A stretch of DNA of 64,000 bases from Hyphomonadaceae bacterium (GTDB lineage: Bacteria; Pseudomonadota; Alphaproteobacteria; Caulobacterales; Maricaulaceae), in the NCBI GenBank assembly GCA_013001295.1, contig JABDMW010000047.1, positions 124,001 to 188,000 of the forward strand. Reading direction: 5' to 3'. The position numbers were made by a program, and so were the translations under genes. The stretch's first letter is position 1; the number at the start of each line of letters is the position of its first letter. A model generated the notes under the pieces. The model was not told the DNA's origin. It did not search any database and saw only the letters and a list, made by a program, of their open reading frames with translations. Positions 1 to 9,872 of the stretch are shown here, one piece after another.

Positions 1-414
1 AGTGAAGTCGCATTTATGGACGCGAAACGTCATGATCTGGTTTTGGCGACGACCTCACATCTCCCGCATTTAATCGCTTATGCTTTGGTTGGGACTGCCA
101 CAGACATGGAGACTGTCACCCGCAATGAGGTTGTAAAATACAGCGCGGGTGGTTTCCGTGATTTTACCCGTATTGCCGCGTCCAACCCCGAAATGTGGCG
201 CGACGTATTCCTTGGCAACAGAGAAGGGGTTTTGGAAGTTCTTGGCCGGTATATTGAAGATTTAACGGCGCTAAAGCGTGCCATAAGGTGGAGCGATGGC
301 GATTCATTGCTCAACGAGTTTACGAAAACCCGTGATATCCGAAAACGTATTATCGATGCAGGCCAGGATAGCGCCGAGCCGAATTTTGGACGCGATCATC
401 TGAGCGAAGACTAG
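1..414 (+). CDS. Prephenate/arogenate dehydrogenase, C-terminal part (runs in from the left edge)
   Basis: The reading frame is open from base 1, so the gene starts outside the window and only about 137 C-terminal residues are seen. The visible part contains the stretch MDAKRHDLVLATTSHLPHLI and later GGFRDFTRIAASNPEMW, typical of the helical dimerisation domain of TyrA-type NAD(P)-dependent dehydrogenases, which oxidatively decarboxylate prephenate or arogenate in tyrosine synthesis. The ATG at 16 is internal. It converges with the DUF2125 gene, overlapping it by 4 bp. Whether the substrate is prephenate or arogenate cannot be decided from this part. Confidence 0.88.
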   Translation, partial: SEVAFMDAKRHDLVLATTSHLPHLIAYALVGTATDMETVTRNEVVKYSAGGFRDFTRIAASNPEMWRDVFLGNREGVLEVLGRYIEDLTALKRAIRWSDGDSLLNEFTKTRDIRKRIIDAGQDSAEPNFGRDHLSED

Positions 415-1415
415 AGACGATAAAGCGTAAAAAATCCGTATTTTATGACCCCATCACGAATCGTTATTTCGATCAGCTTTCGACCATCTGTATCGGAGTC
501 CATCGTATTTGCGACCGCTTCGATTTGACTGGCGAAATTGCTGTCTAGCATGCCCAGTTGGGTCAGACTATTTAGCAGAGCTTCAATATTTTTGACGCGA
601 AACCCGATCACGCCTTCGGGCAGTCTATTTTGAAAACCAAGATCACAACTGCCGACAAGATCCAAATTACCCCACTTTAAAGTCCAAACATCGCTTTTTA
701 TTTTCGCCGGGCTTTGGAGCCAAATATCAAGTCCCTCAGTTTCCAACAATGACCAGTTCTCGATTTCACCTTTCAAAGCGAACGTGTTCAAATTCTGACC
801 TAGAACTGTCATGGCATCCCCGAGCAACTGGGGAGAAAGGATGACGTCATCGGCGTGCACTTCAACTGACGCGATGTCGTTGTTCACTTCAATTTCTGTC
901 TTTGCCTTTTTGAGGCCAAGAATCGCAGGCGTTTCGCCAGATCGGCTGAGGATTACTGTCTCTTTTAGATCTGCACGAAAAGACTTTAACCGACCTGTGA
1001 AACTATATGCGACATCCGCGTCAATGTCGGCAGGAGACACATCAAACGAACTTACGACTGAATTCACCGCCAATGTTCCGCCATGGCGTATTGACCAGGA
1101 AAGCGGTGTCAGGGTCGGTGTAAACATGTCGACTTGATTGGTTTGGAACGACCATAATCCGGACGCACCTGCGCTTGTATTGGGTGCTGTTTGAATGGTC
1201 AGGTTTGGTGTTTGCGCATTGATAGAGAACGGAAAGCCTTTTATTGATAGCCCGCCATGCTCGACCTGGTACCCTTCCATTTTCAGCTCGGAAATGTAGC
1301 TTGCTACGCCAGATGCTACAGTTGAACGCAAATAAACCCACAAGCCCAAATAAGCGATGATGAGCAAGAGAGTCAGAGTAATTAGTCCGGGGATGCTGAA
1401 CACTTTTCTAATCAT
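411..1415 (-). CDS. DUF2125 family membrane-anchored protein
   Basis: A 334-residue protein with one N-terminal transmembrane segment (about residues 8-30) followed by a large, probably periplasmic, beta-rich domain. The stretch YQVEHGGLSIKGFPF right after the anchor is characteristic of the DUF2125 family, which is widespread in alphaproteobacteria and has no established function. The start codon overlaps the stop of the upstream YdcF-like gene by 4 bp (ATGA), so it is probably the last gene of the ftsE-ftsX-ydcF transcript. Confidence 0.82.
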   Translation of the reverse strand: MIRKVFSIPGLITLTLLLIIAYLGLWVYLRSTVASGVASYISELKMEGYQVEHGGLSIKGFPFSINAQTPNLTIQTAPNTSAGASGLWSFQTNQVDMFTPTLTPLSWSIRHGGTLAVNSVVSSFDVSPADIDADVAYSFTGRLKSFRADLKETVILSRSGETPAILGLKKAKTEIEVNNDIASVEVHADDVILSPQLLGDAMTVLGQNLNTFALKGEIENWSLLETEGLDIWLQSPAKIKSDVWTLKWGNLDLVGSCDLGFQNRLPEGVIGFRVKNIEALLNSLTQLGMLDSNFASQIEAVANTMDSDTDGRKLIEITIRDGVIKYGFFTLYRL

Positions 1416-2092
1416 GGCGTCTTTTCGCTTTCCGGGATTGGGGTTTTGGATTTAGGGCGCTTGCCCGGTTCGCGGGCATAGGTCACCAAGAGCTTACCAT
1501 ACTCTCGCGCCAACCCTTTCCACTTTTCTGCGCCTCCCCACCACGGCGTATCTATTTTTTGCTCTAAAGGCACCGGATACGGAATAATACGGATGCCTTC
1601 CATTGCCGTTGAAATTTCGATTTGAGCGCGGGGCATATGATAGGACGAAGTGACCAGTAAAATGGATTCATAAGCGAGGGCTCCGGCCCAATTCGCCGTT
1701 TCCTTACCGTTTTCAAACGTGTTTTCAGCTTCGTAGTCCAGTGTAACGCAACAGCTAAACATTTCATCCGAAAGTTGGAGAATTGATTGGATCTCATCTG
1801 CGGAGATTGATTTATTGACACCGGTGATCAGCAATTGTTCCCCGAGATCTCGTTTCAGTAAATCCGCACCGGTCTCAAGGCGACCGCCACCGGTTCCTGT
1901 TAATACAACGATGCCGTCGGCTTTCGGGACGGGGTCAGGTGGTGCGGCTCGGGAGATGATAAAAACAAAAAAGATAAAGCCAAATAAAATGAGAAAAAAA
2001 GCAAAAGAGATCAGAAACTGAGACAGCTTAAATAATGCGCCAAAAACTTGACGTTTTGTCGGAGATTTCGATTCCCGCTGACTTGCCGTCAC
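1412..2092 (-). CDS. YdcF/SanA-family (DUF218) membrane protein
   Basis: 226 residues. One hydrophobic segment at about residues 25-50 precedes a DUF218 domain. Diagnostic stretches are GIVVLTGTGGGRLETG, ENTFENGKETA and LLVTSSYHMPRA, matching the YdcF/SanA/ElyC fold, members of which are linked to envelope integrity. No enzymatic activity can be assigned. The start overlaps the ftsX stop by 4 bp. The ftsE-ftsX-ydcF order is common in alphaproteobacteria, which supports a cell-envelope role. Confidence 0.85.
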   Translation of the reverse strand: MTASQRESKSPTKRQVFGALFKLSQFLISFAFFLILFGFIFFVFIISRAAPPDPVPKADGIVVLTGTGGGRLETGADLLKRDLGEQLLITGVNKSISADEIQSILQLSDEMFSCCVTLDYEAENTFENGKETANWAGALAYESILLVTSSYHMPRAQIEISTAMEGIRIIPYPVPLEQKIDTPWWGGAEKWKGLAREYGKLLVTYAREPGKRPKSKTPIPESEKTP

Positions 2093-2988
2093 GGGTAAAC
2101 TTCATCGAATAATGTTTTTAGAACTGTTCGCCAGGCTGACAGCCCGGCAATTCCCGCCATCACCACGGGGATCAAGGCTGCCAGTAAAATGTTAGCGGGG
2201 CCCGATTTAATATCGGGAATAAACTTCATGCTGCCAACAGCCCCGGCAGTTATCAAACCCAGAAAAAACAAAATGATCAGGGCGGCGATTGCGCCGAACA
2301 GCCCGGCTTTAAACCCAGACAGCGCGAAGCGTCGGCTAAATAGTTTTGCGGTATAATCCGGAGCTGCTCCAATTTGATGCAATACGTCGATCAGCATTCT
2401 TCGCCCAGAAAGGCCTGCACGAGTGGCAAAAACAATCGCCGTCGCTATCGCTGTAAAAATCAAGATGAATGCCAGTATTGCCAGTGTTTGAACGGCTAGA
2501 ACCGACTTTTTGAAATCGGTGCTCCATTGTTGGTGGTTATCAACGCTGGCATTCAACCCGGCTTGGTTGAATTCAGTTTCAAGTACATCTATGTCGAATT
2601 CTTGACCGGGCAGGGTCGAAACACTCAACAGGGCCGGCAGTTGGATATCGTCCGGTAATGGCGTTTCGCCAAGCCAGGGCGCCAACAATGACGCTGAATA
2701 TTCCGGGTCGAGTTCAGCTATAGATATTACATCCGGCTTGTTCTCCAGAATGGATTTCACTTGCTCCGCGGCGTCCGGTATTTCGACGGTCGGAATAACT
2801 TGAACAGTCAGTGTGTTTTGCAGTTCCGCCTGCCAGGATTTCGCCGTTGAAAAGCTTGATTTTATGCTCAGAAGGGACAACGTAGCAAGAAATGCCAAGA
2901 TCATCAAAATGATAAACATGGGGCGATCTTGTGGGCTATTGGCAGGCAGGAGCGGTTGGGCCTTGTCCCAGTTGTCGGTCTCAGACAT
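2089..2988 (-). CDS. ftsX: Cell division protein FtsX (ABC transporter permease)
   Basis: 299 residues with the FtsX layout: cytoplasmic N-terminus, TM1 at about 25-45, an extracytoplasmic loop of about 120 residues, then three more TM segments at about 170-195, 230-255 and 268-290. With FtsE it forms the ABC complex that controls peptidoglycan hydrolases at the division septum. It overlaps ftsE by 8 bp upstream and the YdcF-like gene by 4 bp downstream, indicating translational coupling. The sequence is divergent, so the assignment rests on topology and position next to ftsE. Confidence 0.9.
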   Translation of the reverse strand: MSETDNWDKAQPLLPANSPQDRPMFIILMILAFLATLSLLSIKSSFSTAKSWQAELQNTLTVQVIPTVEIPDAAEQVKSILENKPDVISIAELDPEYSASLLAPWLGETPLPDDIQLPALLSVSTLPGQEFDIDVLETEFNQAGLNASVDNHQQWSTDFKKSVLAVQTLAILAFILIFTAIATAIVFATRAGLSGRRMLIDVLHQIGAAPDYTAKLFSRRFALSGFKAGLFGAIAALIILFFLGLITAGAVGSMKFIPDIKSGPANILLAALIPVVMAGIAGLSAWRTVLKTLFDEVYP

Positions 2989-3709
2989 TCGCAGCTCCTG
3001 AACCGTTGTCGTTTTCTGGTATGGTCAAAACACCGTTGTTTAATGTCATATGGGTGGCGCCACTTGGGATTAGAGAGAGATCATGCGTTGCAATGATCAC
3101 TGTTGTGCCCAATCGGTTTAATTCAGAGAAAAGCCTGATTAACCGCTTTCCGATCTCCATATCCACGTTTCCGGTTGGTTCGTCGGCGATCAAGATTTCG
3201 GGTTTGGAAATCACGGCTCGAGCGATAGCGGCGCGTTGTTTTTCGCCACCGGAAAGCGTCGGTGGCAGGGCGCGCATACGGTCGCCCAAACCAACCCACT
3301 TTAACAGACTGACTACGTTTTCCTGATAGGCATCACGCTTCACCCCAGCCACCCGCAATGGAAGGGCGACGTTTTCGAAAACGTTTAAGTGTTGAATCAA
3401 TCTGAAATCTTGCAACACAACACCCATGCGTCGTTTGAGAACCGGAATAGCGCCAATGTCGATTTGTGATGTATCCTGACCAAATAAAGTAATCAGGCCC
3501 CGGGAAGGGCGCATATTTAAATACATGAGCTTCAAGAGACTCGATTTTCCTGCTCCGCTTGGTCCGGTGAGGAAGTTCATTGAGCCTTTTTTCAAAGTGA
3601 AGCTGACATCGTTGAGGACTTCTTCACCACGCCCATAGCGCATGCCCACATGTTCAAACCGAATGCTGTCTTCATCTTCGGGCTGTGTGGAAAGCGGATG
3701 GGAGCTCAT
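2981..3709 (-). CDS. ftsE: Cell division ATP-binding protein FtsE
   Basis: 242 residues, one ABC ATPase domain. Walker A GPSGAGKSS lies at residues 49-57, the signature LSGGEKQR at about 152-159, Walker B ILIADEPT at about 172-179 and the switch His in IIATHDL. It powers FtsX and couples ATP hydrolysis to septal cell-wall hydrolysis. The roughly 15-residue acidic N-terminal extension before the ABC domain is slightly longer than in E. coli FtsE. It is divergent from the zinc-ribbon gene with a 55-bp gap that must hold both promoters. Confidence 0.95.
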   Translation of the reverse strand: MSSHPLSTQPEDEDSIRFEHVGMRYGRGEEVLNDVSFTLKKGSMNFLTGPSGAGKSSLLKLMYLNMRPSRGLITLFGQDTSQIDIGAIPVLKRRMGVVLQDFRLIQHLNVFENVALPLRVAGVKRDAYQENVVSLLKWVGLGDRMRALPPTLSGGEKQRAAIARAVISKPEILIADEPTGNVDMEIGKRLIRLFSELNRLGTTVIIATHDLSLIPSGATHMTLNNGVLTIPENDNGSGAANV

Positions 3710-3764
3710 AAAGACTGGACTTTTTTTTTGTGAATCGGCACGTTCTTAGCACAAACGAATCGGA

Positions 3765-4541
3765 ATGATAATGATACTTACCTGCCCAGAATGTGCCACA
3801 CGATTTTCAGTTAAATCCGATGCTATTGGTCCTAATGGGCGAACCGTTCGCTGTTCGCAATGTTCGGTTACATGGTTCGCGTCAGCTGACCCTGATATTT
3901 TGAGCTTAAATGAGATCAAAAACTCTGATGCAGCGGTTGAAAGCTATGAAGAGCAAGAACCAGAAGTGACCGCGTCAGTTGAATTTGACGACCATGAGCA
4001 CGGCACCGAACCCTCTAACGAACCACATGCGGTGATCAGAGACAAAGCTGAACAAAAAAAAGCCAGACGTCGTTTACTCGGTGTCGGGATGATCTGGTTG
4101 ACGACGCTCACCATCATAGCGCTGGCAGCCTTTTTGGCCTGGTTGTTTCGGGCTCAGATCGTCGAAAAGTTTCCGGGAACCAGAAGCGTGTATTCAGCAT
4201 TCGGGATCGAAGCTTCAAATACCGGATTGATCATTCAGAATATTCGCACCGAATATGGAGATGTTGATGGAACGCCCGTTCTCTTCGTTGAAGGTGAAAT
4301 TGAAAATTATGATGTTCAAACCCGAGATGTACCGATGGTGCAAATAAAGTTTAAGAATGACAATGACGAGGTTATCGCGACCTGGGCAATTGAACCGCCA
4401 AAAACGAAATTGCAAAAAGGGGAAACCCAGACCTTTTCAGGCCAATACCCAAACCCGCCGATTGACGCGACAAAACTGGTTCCAGTTTTTATTGATGAAT
4501 TGGCAAATACCGTCGTCCGTGCCCACCTTGCAGCAAAATAG
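3765..4541 (+). CDS. MJ0042-type zinc-ribbon membrane protein with DUF3426-like domain
   Basis: 258 residues. An N-terminal zinc ribbon is formed by the pairs CPEC and CSQC within the first 35 residues, followed by an acidic linker, a TM segment at about 107-127 and a C-terminal beta-rich domain of the FxxH/DUF3426 type. Such proteins are commonly found divergent from ftsE in alphaproteobacteria, but their function is not established. A second ATG two codons in (3771) is an equally plausible start. It converges with the DUF4175 gene with a 7-bp gap. Confidence 0.85.
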   Translation: MIMILTCPECATRFSVKSDAIGPNGRTVRCSQCSVTWFASADPDILSLNEIKNSDAAVESYEEQEPEVTASVEFDDHEHGTEPSNEPHAVIRDKAEQKKARRRLLGVGMIWLTTLTIIALAAFLAWLFRAQIVEKFPGTRSVYSAFGIEASNTGLIIQNIRTEYGDVDGTPVLFVEGEIENYDVQTRDVPMVQIKFKNDNDEVIATWAIEPPKTKLQKGETQTFSGQYPNPPIDATKLVPVFIDELANTVVRAHLAAK

Positions 4542-4548
4542 ATTGCTT

Positions 4549-7206
4549 TTAAAAGCGTTCTAAAAGCCGGTCCAGATAATCACGTTCAATTTTATCTCTA
4601 TCCTGTTCGCCTGACCGACGACGGAGTTCTTCCAGCAGATCCCGCGCGCGCTGACGGTCATCTATGTCAGGAACTTCAACTTCATCACCGACCCCGTTTC
4701 CGTCGTTCTCGCGGCCAAATGGATCAGAACCGTCGCCGTCGCCACTTTGACGCCCTTCCGCATTTTGCTCACCCATGCGTTTGGCTTCTTCGGCGTATAG
4801 TTCCTCCCCCAATTGACGCAGGGCTTCAATTGCTTCGGACTGAGCTTCGCCGGCGGCATAAAACTCGGAATTTTTGAGTGCTTCCTCACTTTGCCGCATA
4901 CCGCGTTTAGCATCCTCAAGCGCTTCATCGATCCGGTCTCCACCGCCGCCTTCACCGTCTTCCGTATCTTCTCCAGCACCACCGCCGGCACCCTGCCGTT
5001 CCAATAGTTCTTTTCCAGCGCCTTCTTCGAGTTTTTCTAAAAGTTCGCGCAGGCTTTCCTGGCTTTCGGCCAACGCTTCACCGGATTGAGGTCCCCGGCT
5101 TTGTTCACTACCTTGTTCGCCGCCTTGTTGTCCCTCACCGGGCTGATTTTGCTGCCCGCTTTGCCCGTCTTGCGATTGTTGCCCCCGTTGCGCCTCTTGG
5201 GTTTCGTCACGAAGCTGCCTCTGTTCACCCAATAATTCGTTTAATTCTTCCAGGGCCTCTTTAAGTTCTTCACTCATACCGTCGCCAACGCCTTCTCCGG
5301 AACCGCCACCGCCTTGAGCCAGTTGAATTTGCATGTTCTCCAGTAATTGCGCCAGCTTGGCCAATAATTTGCGGGCTGTTACGGTGTCACCATTTTGGTT
5401 CGCTTCTTCGATGGCATCTAAAAGAGCTTGGATTTCGTCATTATTGATGCCTTCACCGCCGCCGCCTTGTTGATCTCCGCCAGCGTTTTTCTTGGCTTCC
5501 TCGATGGCCTTTTTCATCAATTCTTCCATATAGCGATCAACCGCGTTGTTGTATCGTTCAAATAGGGCATCGATTTCGCGTTGTGGTGCCCGCCGTGCCA
5601 TCGCATTGTTGAGCGCCCGTTCAGCCGCTTGCATATCCGCAAGCGCGTCGCCCAAAATACCAAATTCCGCGCGTAAGGCGATTTTCCATAGGTCTTCCGG
5701 AATGCCATTGAGTGCATCCTGATCCCTTGCCGTTTGCAGACGGCGGTAAACATTGCGCAGTCCCATATACACAGTTGGATCTTCAAAGATACCTACGGGT
5801 TTGTCCGTTGCAGCCTCGATCAACAGGGCAGCCCGTTGTATTTCGGCGGGTGCGCGTTCAATCGTGTAGTCCGGTCGGTCAACAGCAAACACTGGAACAT
5901 TTGGTTCCTTGAATTCTTCCACTTTAAGCGGTTGGTAGGGAGCCGTTCCGCTCAACATGAGTGTCCGGTGCTCCGCAACGGATTTCGCAAGCGGCTCAAC
6001 AAAAATTTTATCAGGAACCACAAAAACTGCGGTATTGGATGTGCCCACTTGTTTCTTGCCGTCTACGGCACTGAGATAGCCGACGACCTGTTTTCCCGCC
6101 CATTTGTGTTTGGTTAAATCGGCACTGGCAGGTTCTTTCTCTGCTTGCCTGACGCTGGCCCCGGGCAGTGAAATATCAACCAAATCTTTTTCATCCGGGG
6201 ATTCTTCCAATGCCATCACCAGTGACAAAGATTCAACACCGAAATCGTCTGTGAGGTTATAGGTGAAGATCAATTTATCGCGTTTACCTGCTTTAGGCGG
6301 TTCCTCAAATTCAATCTTCGGATGCGTATCTTGTTGGATGTTGACCGTCCATATTTTGGTTGCGGTGCCAATGCGATAACTTGCTTGTACCGTCTTAGAA
6401 ACAAACAACCGGGCTTCAAAGCTATTGGGCCCCAACCGTTTGGGGGTGATACGGCGGGTTCGTTTTCCGTCCTGAACGATTAGTCGTGGTGCTCTTTTGA
6501 CGCCGGAAATGCGAGCGACCAACTCAGATCCTTCGGGCGCGGTCAAATCCGACTTTCCTTTGAAGTAACTTGGCGGCCGGCCCGTATATTCCGGTGGATC
6601 TATCCAGGCTTCATATCTTGCGGTGTCAGCAGATATTCCGGGCTGCCAGACCGGCATGAAACTGGCTCGGAGCCTTTCATAATTGTCGCCAGCCCCGACC
6701 ATTAAGGCCAGTACCAGAGCGCAAGGGGCGATAAATCGGACGTAATATTTGTCGAGCGGGGCGAGAACAGGTCGAAGTTTCGATTTTGATGCATTGTCGA
6801 CTTTGTCATTGGCCTGCGAGACGTGTGTGCGCCACGCCTTGCTTTCCACATCTGTAGTGGCTTGTGTATCGACGATGGCATCGAATGGCCGGTGTGACAG
6901 TCCCGAATCCTCTTCAACCCGTCGCAATGCCTGTGACCGGGTTGGTGCTAGTTTCCTTTGGGCTCTGAAAATACTGCGGGATAAAAAGCCGACAGCGATG
7001 ATCAATGCGATGAGTCGCCAAGGATCACCTATCCGTTGCCAGATACCGCCTGCGGCGCCGATGATAAATATGGTCAGAAGCAGTACGCCCAAGGCCAAGA
7101 CAGGAGCGTAGCATTCCCACAACAAATGCCCATGCGCCCGGCGGGCGAGGGCTCGTGCTTTTTTGCCGAGTTTTATCGGAGCTTTTTGTTGAGTTTCCGA
7201 GTCCAT
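4549..7206 (-). CDS. TIGR02302 (DUF4175) large membrane protein
   Basis: 885 residues. Hydrophobic segments at about 33-55, 60-76 and 157-175 are followed by a long periplasmic region. The C-terminal third is low-complexity, rich in Gly, Gln and Glu (runs such as QQGGGGEG and GQQGGEQGSEQ), and ends in arginine/glutamate-rich helices. This is the layout of the alphaproteobacterial TIGR02302 family, whose function is unknown. In many relatives lysA and a small lipoprotein gene separate it from argH. Here only 69 bp do, and neither gene is present. Confidence 0.9.
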   Translation of the reverse strand: MDSETQQKAPIKLGKKARALARRAHGHLLWECYAPVLALGVLLLTIFIIGAAGGIWQRIGDPWRLIALIIAVGFLSRSIFRAQRKLAPTRSQALRRVEEDSGLSHRPFDAIVDTQATTDVESKAWRTHVSQANDKVDNASKSKLRPVLAPLDKYYVRFIAPCALVLALMVGAGDNYERLRASFMPVWQPGISADTARYEAWIDPPEYTGRPPSYFKGKSDLTAPEGSELVARISGVKRAPRLIVQDGKRTRRITPKRLGPNSFEARLFVSKTVQASYRIGTATKIWTVNIQQDTHPKIEFEEPPKAGKRDKLIFTYNLTDDFGVESLSLVMALEESPDEKDLVDISLPGASVRQAEKEPASADLTKHKWAGKQVVGYLSAVDGKKQVGTSNTAVFVVPDKIFVEPLAKSVAEHRTLMLSGTAPYQPLKVEEFKEPNVPVFAVDRPDYTIERAPAEIQRAALLIEAATDKPVGIFEDPTVYMGLRNVYRRLQTARDQDALNGIPEDLWKIALRAEFGILGDALADMQAAERALNNAMARRAPQREIDALFERYNNAVDRYMEELMKKAIEEAKKNAGGDQQGGGGEGINNDEIQALLDAIEEANQNGDTVTARKLLAKLAQLLENMQIQLAQGGGGSGEGVGDGMSEELKEALEELNELLGEQRQLRDETQEAQRGQQSQDGQSGQQNQPGEGQQGGEQGSEQSRGPQSGEALAESQESLRELLEKLEEGAGKELLERQGAGGGAGEDTEDGEGGGGDRIDEALEDAKRGMRQSEEALKNSEFYAAGEAQSEAIEALRQLGEELYAEEAKRMGEQNAEGRQSGDGDGSDPFGRENDGNGVGDEVEVPDIDDRQRARDLLEELRRRSGEQDRDKIERDYLDRLLERF

Positions 7207-7275
7207 AATTCCTTATAGGTGTTTAAAGGGTGAAAGCGGACAACAAAATCATTAAAAACACATAAGGATAAGGAA

Positions 7276-8670
7276 TTATTTTAACCGCGATTTCCATCGT
7301 CTGATTTGTTTTCGTACATTAACCGGCGCGGTCCCTCCATACGAGCGGCGGCTGGCGACAGACGCTTTCGGGCTTAATACAGAATAAACACCGTCAGTAA
7401 TGCGTTTATCAATGTTTTTCATATCATTGAGGTCGAGCTCGTGTAAGGCCTTCCCGTGCTTTTCGGCAATCGCCACAATGGCACCCGTGACATGGTGCGC
7501 ATCTCGAAATGGCATGCCAAGCTCCCGAACCAGCCAATCCGCCAAATCAGTAGCCGTCGAGAATGCGGCGCCGGCCGCGGCAGCCAGAACTTTTTTGTTG
7601 GGTTTAAGATCGGCGATCATGCCTGTCATTGCGGCCAAAGCAAGATCAAGGGCATCGAAAGCATCGAACACGGGTTCTTTATCTTCCTGCATGTCTTTGG
7701 AGTAAGCGAGCGGCAGCCCTTTCATGACAATGGTCAATGCATTTGACGCGCCAACGATCCGGCCGACTTTTGCCCGGACAAGCTCGGCAGCGTCCGGATT
7801 CCTCTTTTGTGGCATGATGGAACTTCCGGTCGTGAACTTGTCGGATAGGCTGACAAAATTGAACTGCGCTGACGTCCAAATAACAATTTCCTCCGCCAGC
7901 CGTGAAAGATGTGTCGCACATATGCTCGCTGCCGATAATGCTTCCAATGCAAAATCCCGAGCAGAAACTGCATCCAGTGAATTGGCGAGCGGACGCTCAA
8001 ACCCTAACCCTGACGCAGTGGCTTTGCGGTCAATTGGGTAGGGTGTCCCTGCGAGAGCTGCGGCGCCCAGCGGGCATTCATTTAGACGCTTGCGGCAGTC
8101 TGCAAACCGTGCGCGGTCGCGAGCAAACATTTCAAGATATGCCAGCATATGGTGACCGAAGGTAACGGGTTGCGCCGATTGCAAATGAGTGAAGCCGGGC
8201 ATGAGCGTGTCGCTGTTTTGTTCAGCCTGCTTTAACAGCACCTTTTGGAGCTTAACGAATTGCGCGTCAAAACCATCGAGCGCGTCCCTGACCCACAACC
8301 GAAAATCCGTGGCCACCTGGTCGTTACGTGAACGCGCTGTATGCAAGCGACCAGATGCGTCGCCGATTATCTCTTTTAATCGCGCTTCAATATTGAGGTG
8401 AATATCTTCATATTCATCGCGGAAGGGGAAGGTTCCTGCCTCGATCTCGCTTGCGATTTGCTTCAGGCCTTTTTGAATAGACGCATTGTCTTTTTTCGTG
8501 ATGATTTTTTGGGCCGCCAGCATATTTGCATGTACTTGTGATCCGCGGATGTCTTGTGCGGCGAATCGACTATCAAAGCCGATGGAGACATTGATCGCTT
8601 GCATTATGTCAGAGGGTTTGTCAGAAAAACGACCGCCCCACATACTTTGACCCTTTGGTTTTTTACTCAT
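7276..8670 (-). CDS. argH: Argininosuccinate lyase
   Basis: 464 residues, the normal family length. It has the fumarase/aspartase superfamily signature [12 protein letters not shown] at about residues 275-286 and the N-terminal [12 protein letters not shown] typical of ArgH. It cleaves argininosuccinate to arginine and fumarate, the last step of arginine synthesis. Its start codon overlaps that of the divergently transcribed TlpA-like gene (start at 8669), so the promoters of each gene must lie inside the other's coding region or be weak and compact. Confidence 0.97.
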   Translation of the reverse strand: MSKKPKGQSMWGGRFSDKPSDIMQAINVSIGFDSRFAAQDIRGSQVHANMLAAQKIITKKDNASIQKGLKQIASEIEAGTFPFRDEYEDIHLNIEARLKEIIGDASGRLHTARSRNDQVATDFRLWVRDALDGFDAQFVKLQKVLLKQAEQNSDTLMPGFTHLQSAQPVTFGHHMLAYLEMFARDRARFADCRKRLNECPLGAAALAGTPYPIDRKATASGLGFERPLANSLDAVSARDFALEALSAASICATHLSRLAEEIVIWTSAQFNFVSLSDKFTTGSSIMPQKRNPDAAELVRAKVGRIVGASNALTIVMKGLPLAYSKDMQEDKEPVFDAFDALDLALAAMTGMIADLKPNKKVLAAAAGAAFSTATDLADWLVRELGMPFRDAHHVTGAIVAIAEKHGKALHELDLNDMKNIDKRITDGVYSVLSPKASVASRRSYGGTAPVNVRKQIRRWKSRLK

Positions 8671-9271
8671 GACTGACCCTCAACTCCCGATAAAACCCCA
8701 CAAAGGATTGCAACTTGCGCTCCGGGTAATGTTCGTTACCGGACTTTTAGCCTTGGCTTATGTCATATTGCAAACGTTCAGTGTGCCAAAAAATAATCTT
8801 GAGCGATTTGCCGAGGGCAGTTTGCGAAAACTGGTCGTAATGGATAATCCGCCATCTCAACCAAGGCGGAAGTTTAAAGGCCCCGATGGCGTCGATCTCG
8901 ATCTTTCGGCTTTTCGCGGCAAAACAATACTTTTGAATGTGTGGGCGACATGGTGCCCGCCGTGTGTGGCGGAAATTCCGAGCTTGGATCAGTTGCAAAA
9001 TGAACATGGTGGAGAAAAATTTGAAGTTGTGGCGATAAGCCAGGATATGCAGGCCGTCGATGTGGAGAGCTTTCTGAAGTCAAAAAATATTCATCATTTG
9101 CAATTTTACCACGACAATACCCTCGGACTGGCGTCGGATGTGGGTGTGGCTGGCCTGCCAATCAGTATTTTTTATGGAAAAGATGGCCGGGAAATTGCAC
9201 GAATACCCGGTGAAGTAAACTGGCAAAGCGCAGAAGCAGGTGCCTTGCTCCGCGAAATTCTTGGCCGGTAA
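8669..9271 (+). CDS. TlpA/ResA-like membrane-anchored thiol-disulfide oxidoreductase
   Basis: 200 residues. One N-terminal TM segment (about 17-35) anchors a periplasmic thioredoxin-like domain with the active site WCPPC preceded by NVWAT, and a cis-Pro region [10 protein letters not shown]. TlpA/ResA proteins reduce disulfides in apocytochrome c or copper-chaperone pathways. The specific partner here cannot be told. The divergent position beside argH is conserved in many alphaproteobacteria. Starts of the two genes overlap by 2 bp. Confidence 0.9.
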   Translation: MTDPQLPIKPHKGLQLALRVMFVTGLLALAYVILQTFSVPKNNLERFAEGSLRKLVVMDNPPSQPRRKFKGPDGVDLDLSAFRGKTILLNVWATWCPPCVAEIPSLDQLQNEHGGEKFEVVAISQDMQAVDVESFLKSKNIHHLQFYHDNTLGLASDVGVAGLPISIFYGKDGREIARIPGEVNWQSAEAGALLREILGR

Positions 9272-9385
9272 CGCGCAATTTAATATCACAGTATTTATCT
9301 GTAAAAGCTGATTATCATATACAATTCTCTTGCTTCTTTATATTATTATGTTATAACAAAACATATATAAGGGAGGGCATGCAAC

Positions 9386-9784
9386 ATGGTTTCAAAACGT
9401 CGTCGATTGAGTTCAAAACTGGATGCCGGCGTGGACATGACACCAATGCTCGACATCGTCTTCATTATGTTGATCTTTTTCATTGTCAGCGCCGTTTTCT
9501 TAAATGAAAAAGGATTGGACCTGCGTCAAACCCCGCCGTCCAATTCCTTTGATGTTGGATTAACAACTATAGGGGTTTATGTTTACGCAGATGGTTCCGC
9601 ATTGGTGGATGGACAGACTTTGGACGTTTCAGCGGTTCCATCGCGTGTTGAAGTCTTACGCGCTGAACGCCCTGGTGCCCCTGTTTCCATTCGCAGCGAA
9701 TACGGGGTCGCGCTTGAGAAAATCGTATTTCTTGAAGATCAATTTGCAATTGCCGGCATTCCGACCAGCCTGAAAATAGATTAA
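9386..9784 (+). CDS. ExbD/TolR-family biopolymer transport protein (no ExbB neighbour)
   Basis: 132 residues. A basic N-terminus (SKRRR) precedes DMTPMLDIVFIMLIFFIVS, which holds the single TM helix with the proton-relay Asp of ExbD/TolR. The periplasmic part follows. ExbD works with ExbB in a proton-driven motor that energises TonB-type transport. No exbB or tonB lies next to it here, so the partner must be encoded elsewhere. A good ribosome site (AGGGAGGG) lies about 10 bases upstream of the ATG. Confidence 0.88.
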   Translation: MVSKRRRLSSKLDAGVDMTPMLDIVFIMLIFFIVSAVFLNEKGLDLRQTPPSNSFDVGLTTIGVYVYADGSALVDGQTLDVSAVPSRVEVLRAERPGAPVSIRSEYGVALEKIVFLEDQFAIAGIPTSLKID

Positions 9785-9872
9785 AACCAATTATATTGAT
9801 GCAGCCGGATATTGCTAATACGATCAATTCGTCTAATGTCGTAAACAACAACTGTTTATGGAGGACGAGAAA

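Noticed and set aside
4900-5480. Repetitive Gln/Gly/Glu-coding stretch considered as a DNA repeat array
   Set aside because: It is protein low complexity inside the DUF4175 gene, and such a region is usual for the family.
9345-9370. TGTTATAACA palindrome with flanking AT-rich sequence upstream of the ExbD gene, considered as a Zur or Fur box
   Set aside because: Only ten bases are symmetric and the flanks do not match either consensus. It could be part of an AT-rich promoter.
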